From: Anaeramoeba flamelloides
Taxonomy: Eukaryota > Metamonada > Anaeramoebidae
Length of the DNA: 64,000 nucleotides
Assembly: GCA_027625915.1 (NCBI GenBank)
Contig: JANTQA010000015.1
Location: 8,523,001-8,587,000, forward strand
Reading direction: 5' to 3'
Below, in pieces: positions 11,411 through 22,450 of the stretch (its first letter is position 1; each line of letters begins with the position of its first letter). Below the pieces are notes generated by a model. It saw nothing but the letters and a program-made list of their open reading frames with translations. It had not been told where the DNA came from and did no database searches. Position numbers and translations under genes: made by a program.

Positions 11411-14277
11411 AGAGTGCTTTTGCGATTCTTTTTTTCTTTTAACACTGTAGTATATTTTTTCTGTTTGTAATTTTAGACCGATATTTAGAATAATAAATTT
11501 TTTTTTTTTAATTGATTATTTTTCAAGTTTATCAATTTGTGAAGTTTTTATTTTTTTAGTGATCTCTAATCTGAAACTGATCACTTGGGGGTGTTGCTAT
11601 TTTCATTCTTTCTTGGATGTGTTTTTCGATTTTTTGAAAAATTATTTTATGTTGTTGTTTTGAATTGGTGACAGAAAAACTTTTCGTAAAATGGTTTATT
11701 GTTTTCAGAGAGTTTCATTTTTGATTTGAATTATCAGTTGTTGTATTATTTTATTCAAAAGTACTTATTATTTGTTTTCCAAATAATTATCTGACTTGAA
11801 AAAAGTAGTAAAATTGTTAAAATTTTGATTTGGGTTTCAATTGAGAATTGGGTTGACACAAAAAGTGTTTCAATTTTGCATTCCTCTTTTGGAAAATATG
11901 ATTATTTTTCACCAATTATCTAACAACTGAATTTCTCTAACCCAAAATCGTGTTTTACCTTGTGTTTTTGCCAACAAATAAAAGTTCAAGATCTTTTCCA
12001 TTTTACTTCAAAATGAGTTTTTTATGTGGACTTGCAAAGTTTTTTGATATTGAACTTTCGTGTACAGTTCTCATTAAATTAAATTGGTTGTGAAAGGATA
12101 GAAATTAAACTTTGAAGGGAAAAGAGTTTCTTACAGTTTATTTTTACTCAAAATTGGAATTCGAACGATTTACAGAGAATTATAATATTTTAGAAAAGTT
12201 ATTCACAAATTTTTTTGACGCTTGAAAAACAAAAAGATCTCAAATTAATTCTTCCTGTGCCAACTGTGAGTTTTCTGAAAATTTAGAATTAACTCTTGTA
12301 TGAATATATTTTTGACTCGAGAAAATTCCTTTCAATACAGAACACAAGTTTGGCATTATAAAATCGATTGAATTCTTTTGATATTACTCAAATTGAAATT
12401 CCAAAAAAAAGAATATTCTTAAAAATAATAATGATCAAAATTGTTTAATAACTTTTCAGGTTGGCAAAAGAGAAATCTGAAATTTCCGCAAATTTCTAAA
12501 ATTCTATCAAAAAGAGAATTTTAAAAAAAGTTTCATTCATTTGAATTTAAAAAGATCTTATTTCTTGACAAAAGTAATCCTAAAAATTTCCAAACCAACA
12601 CCAAATGTGTCTAATACCTTTTCAAAATTGATATACACTCATTTTGGAAAACATTTTTTTTTTTCCAGAATTATGAATTTTTTGGATAAACAAATTCCCA
12701 TTATTTTCCCCTTTTTTTCGCCTTAAATCAAGCCATTCAACTACAATATACCCAGAATTTTGATTTCAGATCATCAGTTATTTACATCATAAAACAATTT
12801 TTACTGGTAATAATAAATTCAAATAAATTTCAAAAAATTTTTAGTTCAATTTCGATTTGAATAAATCTTCGAACTGTTTCTTTGAAAACATTCCCTGACA
12901 GGAATACTTTGAACAGCAAATAATTTTATTGAGTTTCTTAATACTTGACCTCATAAAATGCTTTATTCAAAGTTGATCATAAAAATTTCAAAATGGAAAA
13001 ACAAGTAATAATTCCGAACATAAATTGCACTTTATTAGTATTAAAAACCTAAAATCACAAGTTGTCAAAAAAAATCTAATTATTTCAAAGGTATCATATG
13101 TCATGAGTTTACAAACTCAAAAATTTTTAACAGAAAAATGAATAAATTTTTTTTTGTTTTTGTATACAATCTCTTTTTTTAAAATTTTTTTGAATACAAT
13201 TCATTTTTGGTTGCCATTTTAATAAAAAGGGATTTTTAAAGATCCCAAAACCAAAATTCGGAAAGTTTTAACAATAAAAAAATTTTTTTTTGTTTTTTTC
13301 TAATAATTTGATGCTTCTAGACAAAATAACATAAAAAAAATTCAAATATTTAACCTTTCATTTTTATTTCAACTTTTTTTTGACAATATTCACATCCAAT
13401 ATTTTTTTTTTTATATATATATTTATAATTGATCGAGACATTAAAGATCACACAACCTCGATTTGAAAAAATTTAAGGAACAAATTTACCTGAAAACAAA
13501 ATATCTTTTTGAAAATAAAAATTTTTAACAAAGTTGGATCGCTTTTGAGAAAGATCAATTAATAATAAAAACAAAATCCAAGGTATTTTTGTCAATGAAA
13601 ATTTTGATGAGTATTCATATTTTATTAGCAAAAAGACAATTTTCTTAATTCAATCTCTATTTATGAAATTTTAATTACTTTTCAATTTTTTTGCTTACTC
13701 ATGATAATTTGTAATATTACTGAAAAAATTCTAATCTCTGTATTATCTTTTTCTTCAACAATATTGTTATTACACTCTCAAGAAATGAAAAAAGTTTTTT
13801 TCAAGATTTTTATATTTTACATATATTTGCTGAAAAAAATCAAAAGATATTAACAAAAATCAACTAGAAATGATATTTGTAGATTTTTAATTAAGTTTTA
13901 CTGATTGAGTTTTAAGAAAAGACATTAATGAGGTTGATTTTCATTTTACTATTATTTTCCAATTAAAAAATGTAAATTTATCTGGCACATTCCTAAATAT
14001 TTTTCTAGTTTTGAAGTTGATTGAAAATCTAAAGATCTTTACAAAATCTTTTATAAATGATATTTTTAGACAATAAATTAAACTTCGTTCTTGAAAAAAT
14101 AAGACAAAAATTTTTTCTCGGTTAATTTGGTTGAAGTAGTAATCATAAATATTCATTTTGGAAATTGAAATAAAAAGTTTCGTTTATTGATTGGAAAATA
14201 ACAGTATAGCAAAATATAAATATTCTTATAAAGAACAATAAGAAATCTTAATTTATTCTCTCAAAACATCAGCAGTT

Positions 14278-14382
14278 ATTTGGTTTTTTGTGATCAAAAT
14301 ATTTGTAATATTTTTTTTGAATATGATTTTAATCATATGAAGAAAAAAGATTGAAGATATTTTGATCCAAACAGAAAACCAA
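14278..14382. repeat. Imperfect hairpin (inverted repeat)
   Basis: The left arm 14278-14303 contains TTGGTTTTTTGTGATCAAAA. It pairs with the right arm 14355-14382, which contains TTTTGATCCAAACAGAAAACC. A small inner hairpin, ATATGATTTTAATCATAT, lies at about 14321-14338. It is part of the larger inverted-end element. Confidence 0.6.
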
Positions 14383-14458
14383 ATGGTTATTGTTATTATT
14401 TGAAAATTTAAAAAAGACAAAATAAAAAAAAAATAAAATATTCTCTTTGAGATTTATT

Positions 14459-14650
14459 TTTGTTTCCCTTTCAATCCTTTTTCTTTTTATTTTTCTTCCT
14501 TTTTCTTTTCTTTCTTTTTGTTTACTTTCTTTTTCTCTTCTTTCTGTCCTTTCTTTATCATTTCTTTCTTTTTCTTTTCTTTCTTTTCTTACTATTTCTT
14601 TTCTTTCTTTAATTACATTTTCTTTTTTTCTTTCTGTTTCTTTTTCTGTT
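14459..14650 (+). repeat. Polypyrimidine (TTTC/TTTTTC) tract
   Basis: About 190 bases are almost entirely T and C on the plus strand, built from TTTC, TTTTC and TTTTTC units. It creates spurious Phe/Ser/Leu open frames. Such mirror-symmetric polypurine/polypyrimidine DNA can form triplex structures. Confidence 0.8.
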
Positions 14651-17600
14651 TTTTTTTTAAATTTTTGTTAAAGTTTGATTTTTCTTGTGGATCAAAATAT
14701 TGTACCAGTGTTTCGTATGAGACTACTTCTTCATCCAGTCTTCATTTCCTTCCTTAAAATGATCAAATTCAGAGAAGGTCTTTTCGTTCCATTTGTACAT
14801 TTGAAAAAAAATGGAAAACGAAGAAAATTGATATTTTTATTAAAAAAAAAACTCGACGAAAAAATTTGAAGATATTTTCGAAAAGTTGTAAATAGAATTA
14901 TTTACTATGTTTCCATTTAAACTCTTAATAAACAAAAAAAAATAAAATTTTGATAAAATGTCTCTAATTTAAAATTTCAAAAAAACTCTATTTCAATTAA
15001 CTCATACTATCCACTGAACTCTATTTGAAAGGTTATTTTTAAAAAAATTTCAAGTAAAAAAAAATAACTTGATATTTTCAACTTACAAGAAATCCCAAAT
15101 CTTGTATTTCAAGTTTGGTCACTCTAAGGTCTTTGAATTATTGACAATTTATAGAAAATTCAAAGATCTAAATTAAAAAAATATAATTAATGAGAAATTT
15201 TCACTCACAATTAAATGTTCAAAATGGCTAGTACTAACCATAACAAACAATCTTTCAAAAAGTTATCCTTAATATCCCATAATGCTGATCCAAAAAATAT
15301 TGCAACATTTTATTCATTTTTTTCACATTTTTTTAAATGAAGATAATAACAATTTTAATTGATTTCGTGAGATCTTTAGATTTTCTTCAACTTATAAACT
15401 CAAAAAATATTTAGGAAATCGAAATAAAAATTATTAATTATTTAATTGGAAAATGACTGTATAAGAAAACAAAATAACATCAACATCTTGGAGAAATTTT
15501 AAGTGACATTTTTTTATTTTTATTTTAGGTTTTATTGTACTATTATTTCTTTAGTCCAATTCTAATTTATCAAAACAAACCAAAATAATTAAAATAAGGC
15601 AAAAAAAAAAAAAAAAGATTGGCACCAATAACACAATTTTTTTTTTTTTTACAACTCAAACAATCATCTTTATAAAAAATATATTTCCTTTATTCCCAAG
15701 ATTTTTGTATTTATAAAAATTATATGGTGCCTTATTTGATGAATGATAGTGCGTTATTGCTTACAAAAACTGTTGGAATTATTATAGGTTTTGATGAAAA
15801 AATGTATTATAATAATATTGGTAATAAATTTGTGAAAATAAAAAAATCATGATTAATCCAACTATATCACTAAAAATCATAAAAACCCTATAAAATATAG
15901 CTCAGAAGGATAAAATGATAATGATGAAAAAACTAAATATTTTGCTTTAAAAATCCCTTTCCAAAAAATCCGACGAATTTTAAAGTATAATAGACTTTTT
16001 AGAACTATTATCCATTTTCAAAAATTTCGAAAGTCTTTGCAAGGGTTGTGAATTATCTTCAAGTGTTTGAAAGTTTTGAAAGACAAAAAACTTTTATAAA
16101 CTGAATCAGTTAGTTTGTAGTGGAATATAATATTTTTTCTTATCATTTTTTATTTTAACAAATATAAAATCTAAAACGAATTTGTTGATAATAAAATAAT
16201 GAATAAACTATTTCAACAATACACTTGAAATATAAAATATATGTGTTTTTTTTTGAGAATGGGGCTAGTACATTCAAAGTTAAATAACCAATAAAAAGAA
16301 AGAGGGGTTTTTCTTATTTAAACGCGACCAACCAAACAATAAGCTCTAATCTCTAATTGAGTTTTTTGTCAAATACAAAGATAACAGAAACAGAAGAACA
16401 CTAATAAAACAAACAGTTTAAACAATCTTAATAATTTCTGACAATAGGACTTGGGAATTCAAAAATCTTTTGAAAAGTTACCCAACACCCTTTAAACATT
16501 CAAAAAATATTGAAAATGTTAAAACCCAAGAACTCATTTTTTAAAAAACCTGAGAAGGATTGGCTTTATTAGACGCTTTTTTATTCATCACAATTTACAA
16601 TACCATGATAGACGGTAAAACCAAACTTTAACTTTAGTTTTATTGTTGTTGATATAAAGGATTGATCGATAGGTTTGACAACTAAAATTAAACTAAATTC
16701 ACAAAAATCTTGATTTGATATATGATTTAATCAAGTATCTTTTTTGTTTTTATTTAAAATAATAACTTTTTTTCACAAGATCTATTTTTTGATCAAACAT
16801 AATTTTTGTTTTTTAATAAATCTCATGTAATTAGTCTAAATAAACATCAACTATTATATATCACAAAGAATTTTTTTTTAAAACTTTATATTTAGTTTTA
16901 TCAAAATTTTAAGCACTTATCAAGAATACTCAAAAACCTTGATTTATATCTATGGTCATTGTTTTTTTTTTTGTAGACTGTATGATAATATGTAATCACA
17001 AAATAACTAAAATAAGGTACAAAAAAACAAACAAAAAACCACATGGAAAAAAAGATTGGTCTGAATAACATAAAATCTTTTTTTTTTCAACTCCAACAAT
17101 AATCTTAAAAAAAAAATGTATCTACTTAAATTCAAGATACCGTGTCTTAAAAAATTATAATTTTTTGTGACTTATTTGATGAATGAGTGAGTTTGTTCAA
17201 AATTAGACTGGCAGTATTATTGTGATTTTATCAGAATTATTATGATTGTTGAAATTTTATTGTCTATTGGGCAAAATTCACCCAAATCCTCTATACCATG
17301 AAAGAAAATTTGGGATCTTTAGCAATACTAAAGCACATTCCAAACCTTTGGACAAACCCAAAATTAAAAAAAATGAAAACATTTGTCACAGTTTGTGGAA
17401 TCTTATTATTAATAATCTTTCTATTGGGTTTTACTCCTCCTGTTTCAGGACTTGGATAATTTTTAATTTGGTCATGTAAATGATATAATGTTTTTTTACT
17501 TTAACGTTTTAATTATTTTTCTTCTTCTCTTTTTTTTATTTAGTAAATTTTCTTTGATTACTCGTTTCTCACAATAAATAAATAAAAATGAAAACATTTC

Positions 17601-17749
17601 AATTTTTTTGAATTGTTTAACATTTATTATTGAACCAGTTACAAGTTAATTAATATTATTTTTTTTATATTTAACCATTTTCTCCAAATAGAAAAAAAAA
17701 ATATAAAAAAAACAAAGCCAGCCGAAAAGAAAAGATGAAATAAAGAATA

Positions 17750-18060
17750 ATAAAAAAATTTTCATTTCTAAATTTGTTGAAATTCAACAACAATTAATAA
17801 TTAAAAAAACGTTAGGTATCATCAACTAATTGTATGTGATTTTTTTTTTATTTAACTAAACTTGATCTTAAACTTAAATCAATCATTATAAACAATATTT
17901 TTCCGGTCTCAAGAAACAGATTATATAACTGAAAAAGAAAATGACAATAAAAAAAAATGGCAAAAAATGAAAAAAAGATTGTTGAAATCCAAATTATTTC
18001 CAAATTTATTTTTAAGTACTATAATGTTTTTATTTTAACGATTTAAATCCCTATCATTTT
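17750..18060. repeat. Fragment of Tc1-like non-autonomous family
   Basis: Segments such as AAATTTGTTGAAATTC, GTATCATCAACTAATT and a downstream TTATTTCCAAATTTATTTTTAAG align in order with 44430-44700 and 56740-56990. No terminal inverted repeat is evident here, so this is a partial copy. Confidence 0.4.
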
Positions 18061-18360
18061 TTTTTTTTTTTGGAATTATTTTAATTAAAATTAAAGAAAA
18101 AAATAGTAAATTACAATTTTACAAAATTTAAAGATAATAAACAATTATAACGAAAGAAATATATCGATAAATTGATAATAAAAAGGAATTAAAAACAATA
18201 TGGAAATAATTGTAAATAAAGTAAATTATTGAAGTTTAGAATTTGAAAATATTAAAATTTTTAGGCAAAATTTTTGATAGCCATATTTAATCAAAATTCA
18301 AAGGTGAAAAAAAAATTATTTCATATTTAGAATATTTTTTATAGTATAAAATCCATTTCG

Positions 18361-18712
18361 CACAAGGATAACCTAGCAAAAAATGAATAATTTAATTTTT
18401 TTTTTAAGAATCAACCAACTTGGAATTGTTTCGAAATAATAGAAATAAGAGAAAGAATAAACTTCGAGTTAGAGTCAATAATCATAATTAAAATAACTTA
18501 ACAAACAATAAAAATAAAAAAAAATAATTTTTTTTTTTTTGAAATCCTTTCATTGTAACACATTCTTTAAAAATCCTCCATTTCTTTGGAAAATTAAACT
18601 TGTTTACAATAAGATTTTTTAATTGTAAGTGTTAATATTTTAAAAGAAAATACAAATATCACATTCCTTAATGTTAATTTTAAACTTCAAACAATTTTTT
18701 TTTTCAAATTAA

Positions 18713-18715
<3 letters not shown>
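18361..18715 (+). repeat. Dispersed repeat shared with 46801-47130
   Basis: A diverged direct repeat shares AGAATCAACCAAC, ATTGTTTMGAAATAA, AAACTTC, CCTTTCATT, TTTGRAAAATTAAA and TAAGTGT in the same order with 46801-47130. Copies sit upstream of long A/T homopolymer tracts in both places. Its function and family are unknown. Confidence 0.5.
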
Positions 18716-18747
<32 letters not shown>

Positions 18748-20243
18748 AAAAAAAAAGCAAAAAAAAAAAAACAAAATTTTACAAAAAAGAGAAAAAATTA
18801 TTTTGATCTAAAAATAAAAAATTTATTTTGAGAAGAATAATGAATTAAACTCATAGAATATTTTCTATTTTTTTCTATAAAACTGGATGACTTTGACTGA
18901 AAAAAGGTTTATAATTTTAAAAAATTAATAATATATCTATTTAATACTGTGAAGGTTTATTTATATTAATAATTTACAAACCTTCTCAAAAAAAGAAATA
19001 CACTTTTATCTGTTTTAAAATGAATTAAATGTTACTATAAATGTTATTTTGATGAGACTCAAGAAAATTTACTGACACTGATATTGACTAATTGCAGGAT
19101 ATCAAGAAATATGATTTATTTGTTTTTGATTAATCAACGATGTAACATTATAGAGCAGATAGTGAAATTCAACAGGTTAAAAATGTCTTTTATAAAAATG
19201 ATTTGAAAGATATTTTATTTGGGACAATAATTTAATTTTAAAAAAATTTATAGTAAATTTTTTATTAAATTTCTGTATATATCCCCACGAACCAAAAAAC
19301 ACTAAAAATTGAAAACTGATCAAGACCTTCCCATTAATACACTTAAAAAAACTAAATGAAAAAATAAAAATAAATAAAGTTTCCATTTCGCTCCTTCTTG
19401 AAAACATTTTTTGCCAAGATCATTGAATTCTAAGTTGAAATTATGTAGATTTTTAGATACATTATCTTGTTATAACTCATTTACTAAAACAAATTCTAAA
19501 ATATCGGAGTTTTATTTTCACAAAAGGGACTAATTTGGTCTTCAAATGTTTTTTTTTTATTTTTAAATGGTAAAATTAAAAAAAAAGTTAAACTAAAAAG
19601 ATAAACTCTCTGGGAAAGTATTATAATTTAATATATTAACTTATTCTTTGATTTCAAAATTTTCTCAATCCCAATTTTTCAAATAAAAATAAAAAAGTGC
19701 ATAGTAATTTCAAAAAATATTTTCGATCTTCGAAAGTTGAAAGTATTTTTATTCAAAAAAATTTATCCCAGTGGTTCATTGAATTAAGTTATATTCTAGA
19801 TTTCGAAAAATATTAATCAGATAAAAATAGTGCTTAATTTTATTAAGTACATATATTAATCTGGTAACATTCATTTCAAATTATTTTCTATCAAAAAACC
19901 TTTTCAAAACCAATCAATTTAGAAAATATCCTTACACTGAAACTCTAAATATTCTATTTTTTCTATATTCATTGTAGTTAAAAAAAATTGAAAATATCTC
20001 ATTATTTGTCAATATTGAAATATTTACAAAAATCATTAATATTTGTATAAAGTCTTAAAATCCAAATATATTCAAAGTTTATACTTTATATTTTATGACA
20101 CCTATGAGTGCCGAAAGTAAAAAGGCAATAATATTACAAAGATTCAAAACCTTAAAAAAATAGTTAAATTATTTTATCATTTTCTAATATTTTGATCTAC
20201 TTGACACTCTCAAAAACAACAAAAAAGAAAAAAGACCTTTCAA

Positions 20244-21542
20244 ATGTCGCTCAAGCATCCACAATTATTGTGTTCATTAAACTTTGAATTAAAGACTCTT
20301 CTTGCAGAATTTGAACCAGAATTTACTCATTTAACAAAAAGCCTAGTATACGAAAAGATCACAAGAAGTTCAAAGCCATTATTCGGAAATCTTTCGTTTA
20401 GTAAGTGGTCCTTGTTCCCAATCAAAAATCGGCTCTTGATTAAAAACACTGTGGCTGAGGAAACACGAGAACCATTTGATTATATAACAAGCGAAAATGA
20501 TAATGAAGTCCATTGGTACCCAAACTTTGCTGATTATTATTTGTTTGGCTTTTATTCTGGTCCTCTGCTTGCACAAGATGAATTACAAGTTTTAGAGCAC
20601 CCGTCATTAGGATCCTTAAGGCAAGTATTAATTCATGACACATCACTGCCGAAAAATGCTACTCCTTTGACCCGTAAGAATGGCGTGCCAACGCCTGTAT
20701 TAATTTATAATGTCCCCAGACAGGCCATTCTAGATGTTTCACCAAACAAAGAAAAAGGAAGGCCCTTGGGGCTGTATGGCAATCAATTTGCAAGAACAAA
20801 CAGAAAAGTTGTTTTAGATTCCGTGTCGATTCTCAGTCCACCCACTTGGTCCAACATTTATGCAATAGAAGCACCAAAATATGGTCTTGGTAAGTATACC
20901 TTATCGCAAATCAAAGAAATTTTTAGTTCCTGTTACACAAGCTTTTCTGCAGCTTGTTTGGTTTCTCAAGAAGAAGAAAATTTCGGCTTTGATCAAATTT
21001 TATATGGTCTCGAAAACAGTAACCAAAATGAAGCAGAAAAGGGAAAAAATGATAAAGAAGAAGAAAAAAAAAAGGATATGGAAGTGGAAAATGAAAAAGA
21101 GAAAGAAAATGAAAAAGAGAAAGAAAATGAAAATCTCCCAGAAAAAGAAAATAAAATAGAAAAAGAAAAAGAAAAAGAAGAAATAATAGAAGAAACCAAA
21201 GAAAATGAAAAGGAGATACTTGACTGTGTTGAAATTCCAAGAGTAAGAAAAGTTCCTCGAAAGGTAATTCTTCATTTAGGTCATTGGGGCTGTGGCACCT
21301 ATGGCGGGAACAAAGTTTTGATGACTTTATTACAACTATTAGCAGCAAAAGCAGCTGGTGTAGATAATGTATATTATCACACTTTTACAAAAATAGGATC
21401 AGAATGCTTTAATAAAGGAGTTGAATCATTGGAGAACCTATTACAAGAGGTAACCGAAAAAGAAAATCGACTAAATATTGACAAAACTCTGAAAAAAGTT
21501 GAACAAATGAATTTTGAATGGAGTAAACTAGATGAAAACTAG
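20244..21542 (+). CDS. PARG-like macrodomain protein (putative poly(ADP-ribose) glycohydrolase family)
   Basis: This is a 432-residue single-exon gene. It resembles the poly(ADP-ribose) glycohydrolase branch of the macrodomain superfamily, which binds or hydrolyses ADP-ribose polymers. Visible motifs are NFAD at 94-97 followed by a Gly/Leu loop, QDE at 111-113 in the place of the PARG catalytic QEE, EHPSLGSLR at 118-126 (compare the PARG 'PEL' segment), a beta-strand PVLIYNV at 151-157, a loop SPPTWSNI at 198-205 and the C-terminal signature GHWGCGTYGG at 346-355, then LLQLLAAKAAGVDNVYYHTF. A Lys/Glu/Asn-rich low-complexity insertion (about 262-327) lies between the middle of the domain and the C-terminal signature. 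No signal peptide or membrane segment is visible. The ATG at 20244 follows an A-rich leader. Because the loop is QDE and not QEE and the glycine stretch is altered, hydrolase activity is uncertain; it could be a binding module. Confidence 0.75.
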   Translation: MSLKHPQLLCSLNFELKTLLAEFEPEFTHLTKSLVYEKITRSSKPLFGNLSFSKWSLFPIKNRLLIKNTVAEETREPFDYITSENDNEVHWYPNFADYYLFGFYSGPLLAQDELQVLEHPSLGSLRQVLIHDTSLPKNATPLTRKNGVPTPVLIYNVPRQAILDVSPNKEKGRPLGLYGNQFARTNRKVVLDSVSILSPPTWSNIYAIEAPKYGLGKYTLSQIKEIFSSCYTSFSAACLVSQEEENFGFDQILYGLENSNQNEAEKGKNDKEEEKKKDMEVENEKEKENEKEKENENLPEKENKIEKEKEKEEIIEETKENEKEILDCVEIPRVRKVPRKVILHLGHWGCGTYGGNKVLMTLLQLLAAKAAGVDNVYYHTFTKIGSECFNKGVESLENLLQEVTEKENRLNIDKTLKKVEQMNFEWSKLDEN

Positions 21543-21799
21543 TTTATTATATTACACTTTTTTGACTTTATTATTTTTTAACATATTTCATTATTTGATT
21601 TCAACTTTCCAATTGAAAATATAAATTATTTTAAGAAAGAAATTGTTATATAAAAAATTTTGTATGTTTGTAAAGTTAGATTTATTAATTAATACTACAC
21701 ACGTCCATGAAACCATTGGATATTGTTTCTTTCATTATTTCTGACTATTCTTAAAACGGTAAAATAAAAATATATAAAAACTTTTTCTATTTAAAAATG

Positions 21800-22450
21800 T
21801 CCATTTATGGAAAAAAAAGCAAACCGGGAAAAAATATGCTCAATACCATTTGAAATTAAAAAAAAAGCTCAAAATGAAATGTAAAATCAATTAAAAGAAG
21901 AAAGAAATTAACTTCAAAGAATACTATTTGTTGCAAAATAAATGGAACAAAATTTTCATTCAGCTTTCCAAAAATGAAGTTTATAAATCATCAAACTATT
22001 TCAAATTTTTAATTCTTAAAACAGTTTAAATTATGAATTTACCTTTGAGAATTGGGAACTTTGATGGTTTATATTAATTCTTGAGAGGTGTTAGTGTTTT
22101 TTTTTTTGAGAAAGCTGAATGAAAATTTTGATCTTTTTATTTTAAAATTAACAGTAATTCATTATATTATATTATTATAAATCAAATTAACAATCAAAAT
22201 TTCGATCTACTTTTTTATCAAAATTTTATGATTTATGGTTTGGAGATCTTAATAGTCTAATTTTGAAAAAAATTTTCAATAATAGGTCAATCAAAGAAAA
22301 ACCAATACTATAAAGATTAACATTAAAAAAAATTTATTGTGTTGAATCCTCCATTTTATTCTTGAATCTTTATTTTTTCTTTTATTAATTGATCTTATTT
22401 TCATTTTTAGTAAGGTTACCAATAAAATATTGTTTCAATTTTCAACCACC
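21800..22450. mobile_element. Interrupted family F copy containing a second palindrome
   Basis: The flanks (about 21880-21930 and 22230-22450) match the interior and right side of the element at 7636-8152 (AATTAAAAGAAGAAA, GGTTTGGAGATCTTAAT, GTTGAATCCTCCA). Between them, about 21945-22135, lies a separate palindrome with arms AAAATTTTCATTCAGCTTTC and its complement. Related single arms occur at about 7347-7440 and 9560-9645. This is one element inserted in another. Confidence 0.5.

Larger units (their letters stand above)
13930..15480. mobile_element. Element with inverted ends, family K
   Basis: The left end (about 13945-14060: TATTTTCCAATTAAAAAATG, CCTAAATATTTTTCTAG, GAAAATCTAAAGATCT) is found inverted at the right end (about 15360-15470). 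A related single-ended fragment sits at about 60510-60615. The interior contains a hairpin (14278-14382), a polypyrimidine tract and a 64-codon open frame at 14675-14869 with no recognisable domain. I infer a degenerate or non-autonomous DNA transposon. Boundaries are approximate. Confidence 0.45.
11411..20243. other. Gene-free AT-rich stretch with repeats
   Basis: No gene can be supported. The stretch holds a ~1.55 kb element with inverted ends (about 13930-15480), a polypyrimidine tract (14459-14650), a pair of related small repeats (about 15520-15770 and 16980-17190), a fragment of a Tc1-like non-autonomous family (about 17750-18060), a dispersed repeat also found at 46.8 kb (18361-18715) and a broken A-homopolymer near 18719-18772. 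A 77-codon open frame at 17246-17479 resembles nothing I know and overlaps repeat-like sequence. Confidence 0.55.

Noticed and set aside
14447-14757. Phe/Ser/Leu-rich frames that look like membrane proteins
   Set aside because: They are products of a T/C-only tract and have no domain or complex sequence.
17246-17479. 77-codon open frame
   Set aside because: No recognisable motif, composition like flanking repeats, and it overlaps a repeated stretch.
20890-20926. Strong-looking GTAAGTATACC donor with a TTTTAG end 37 nt later inside the PARG-like gene
   Set aside because: Splicing it would shift the frame and lose the GHWGCGTYGG signature, which lies in the unspliced frame. The length is also too short for a normal intron here.
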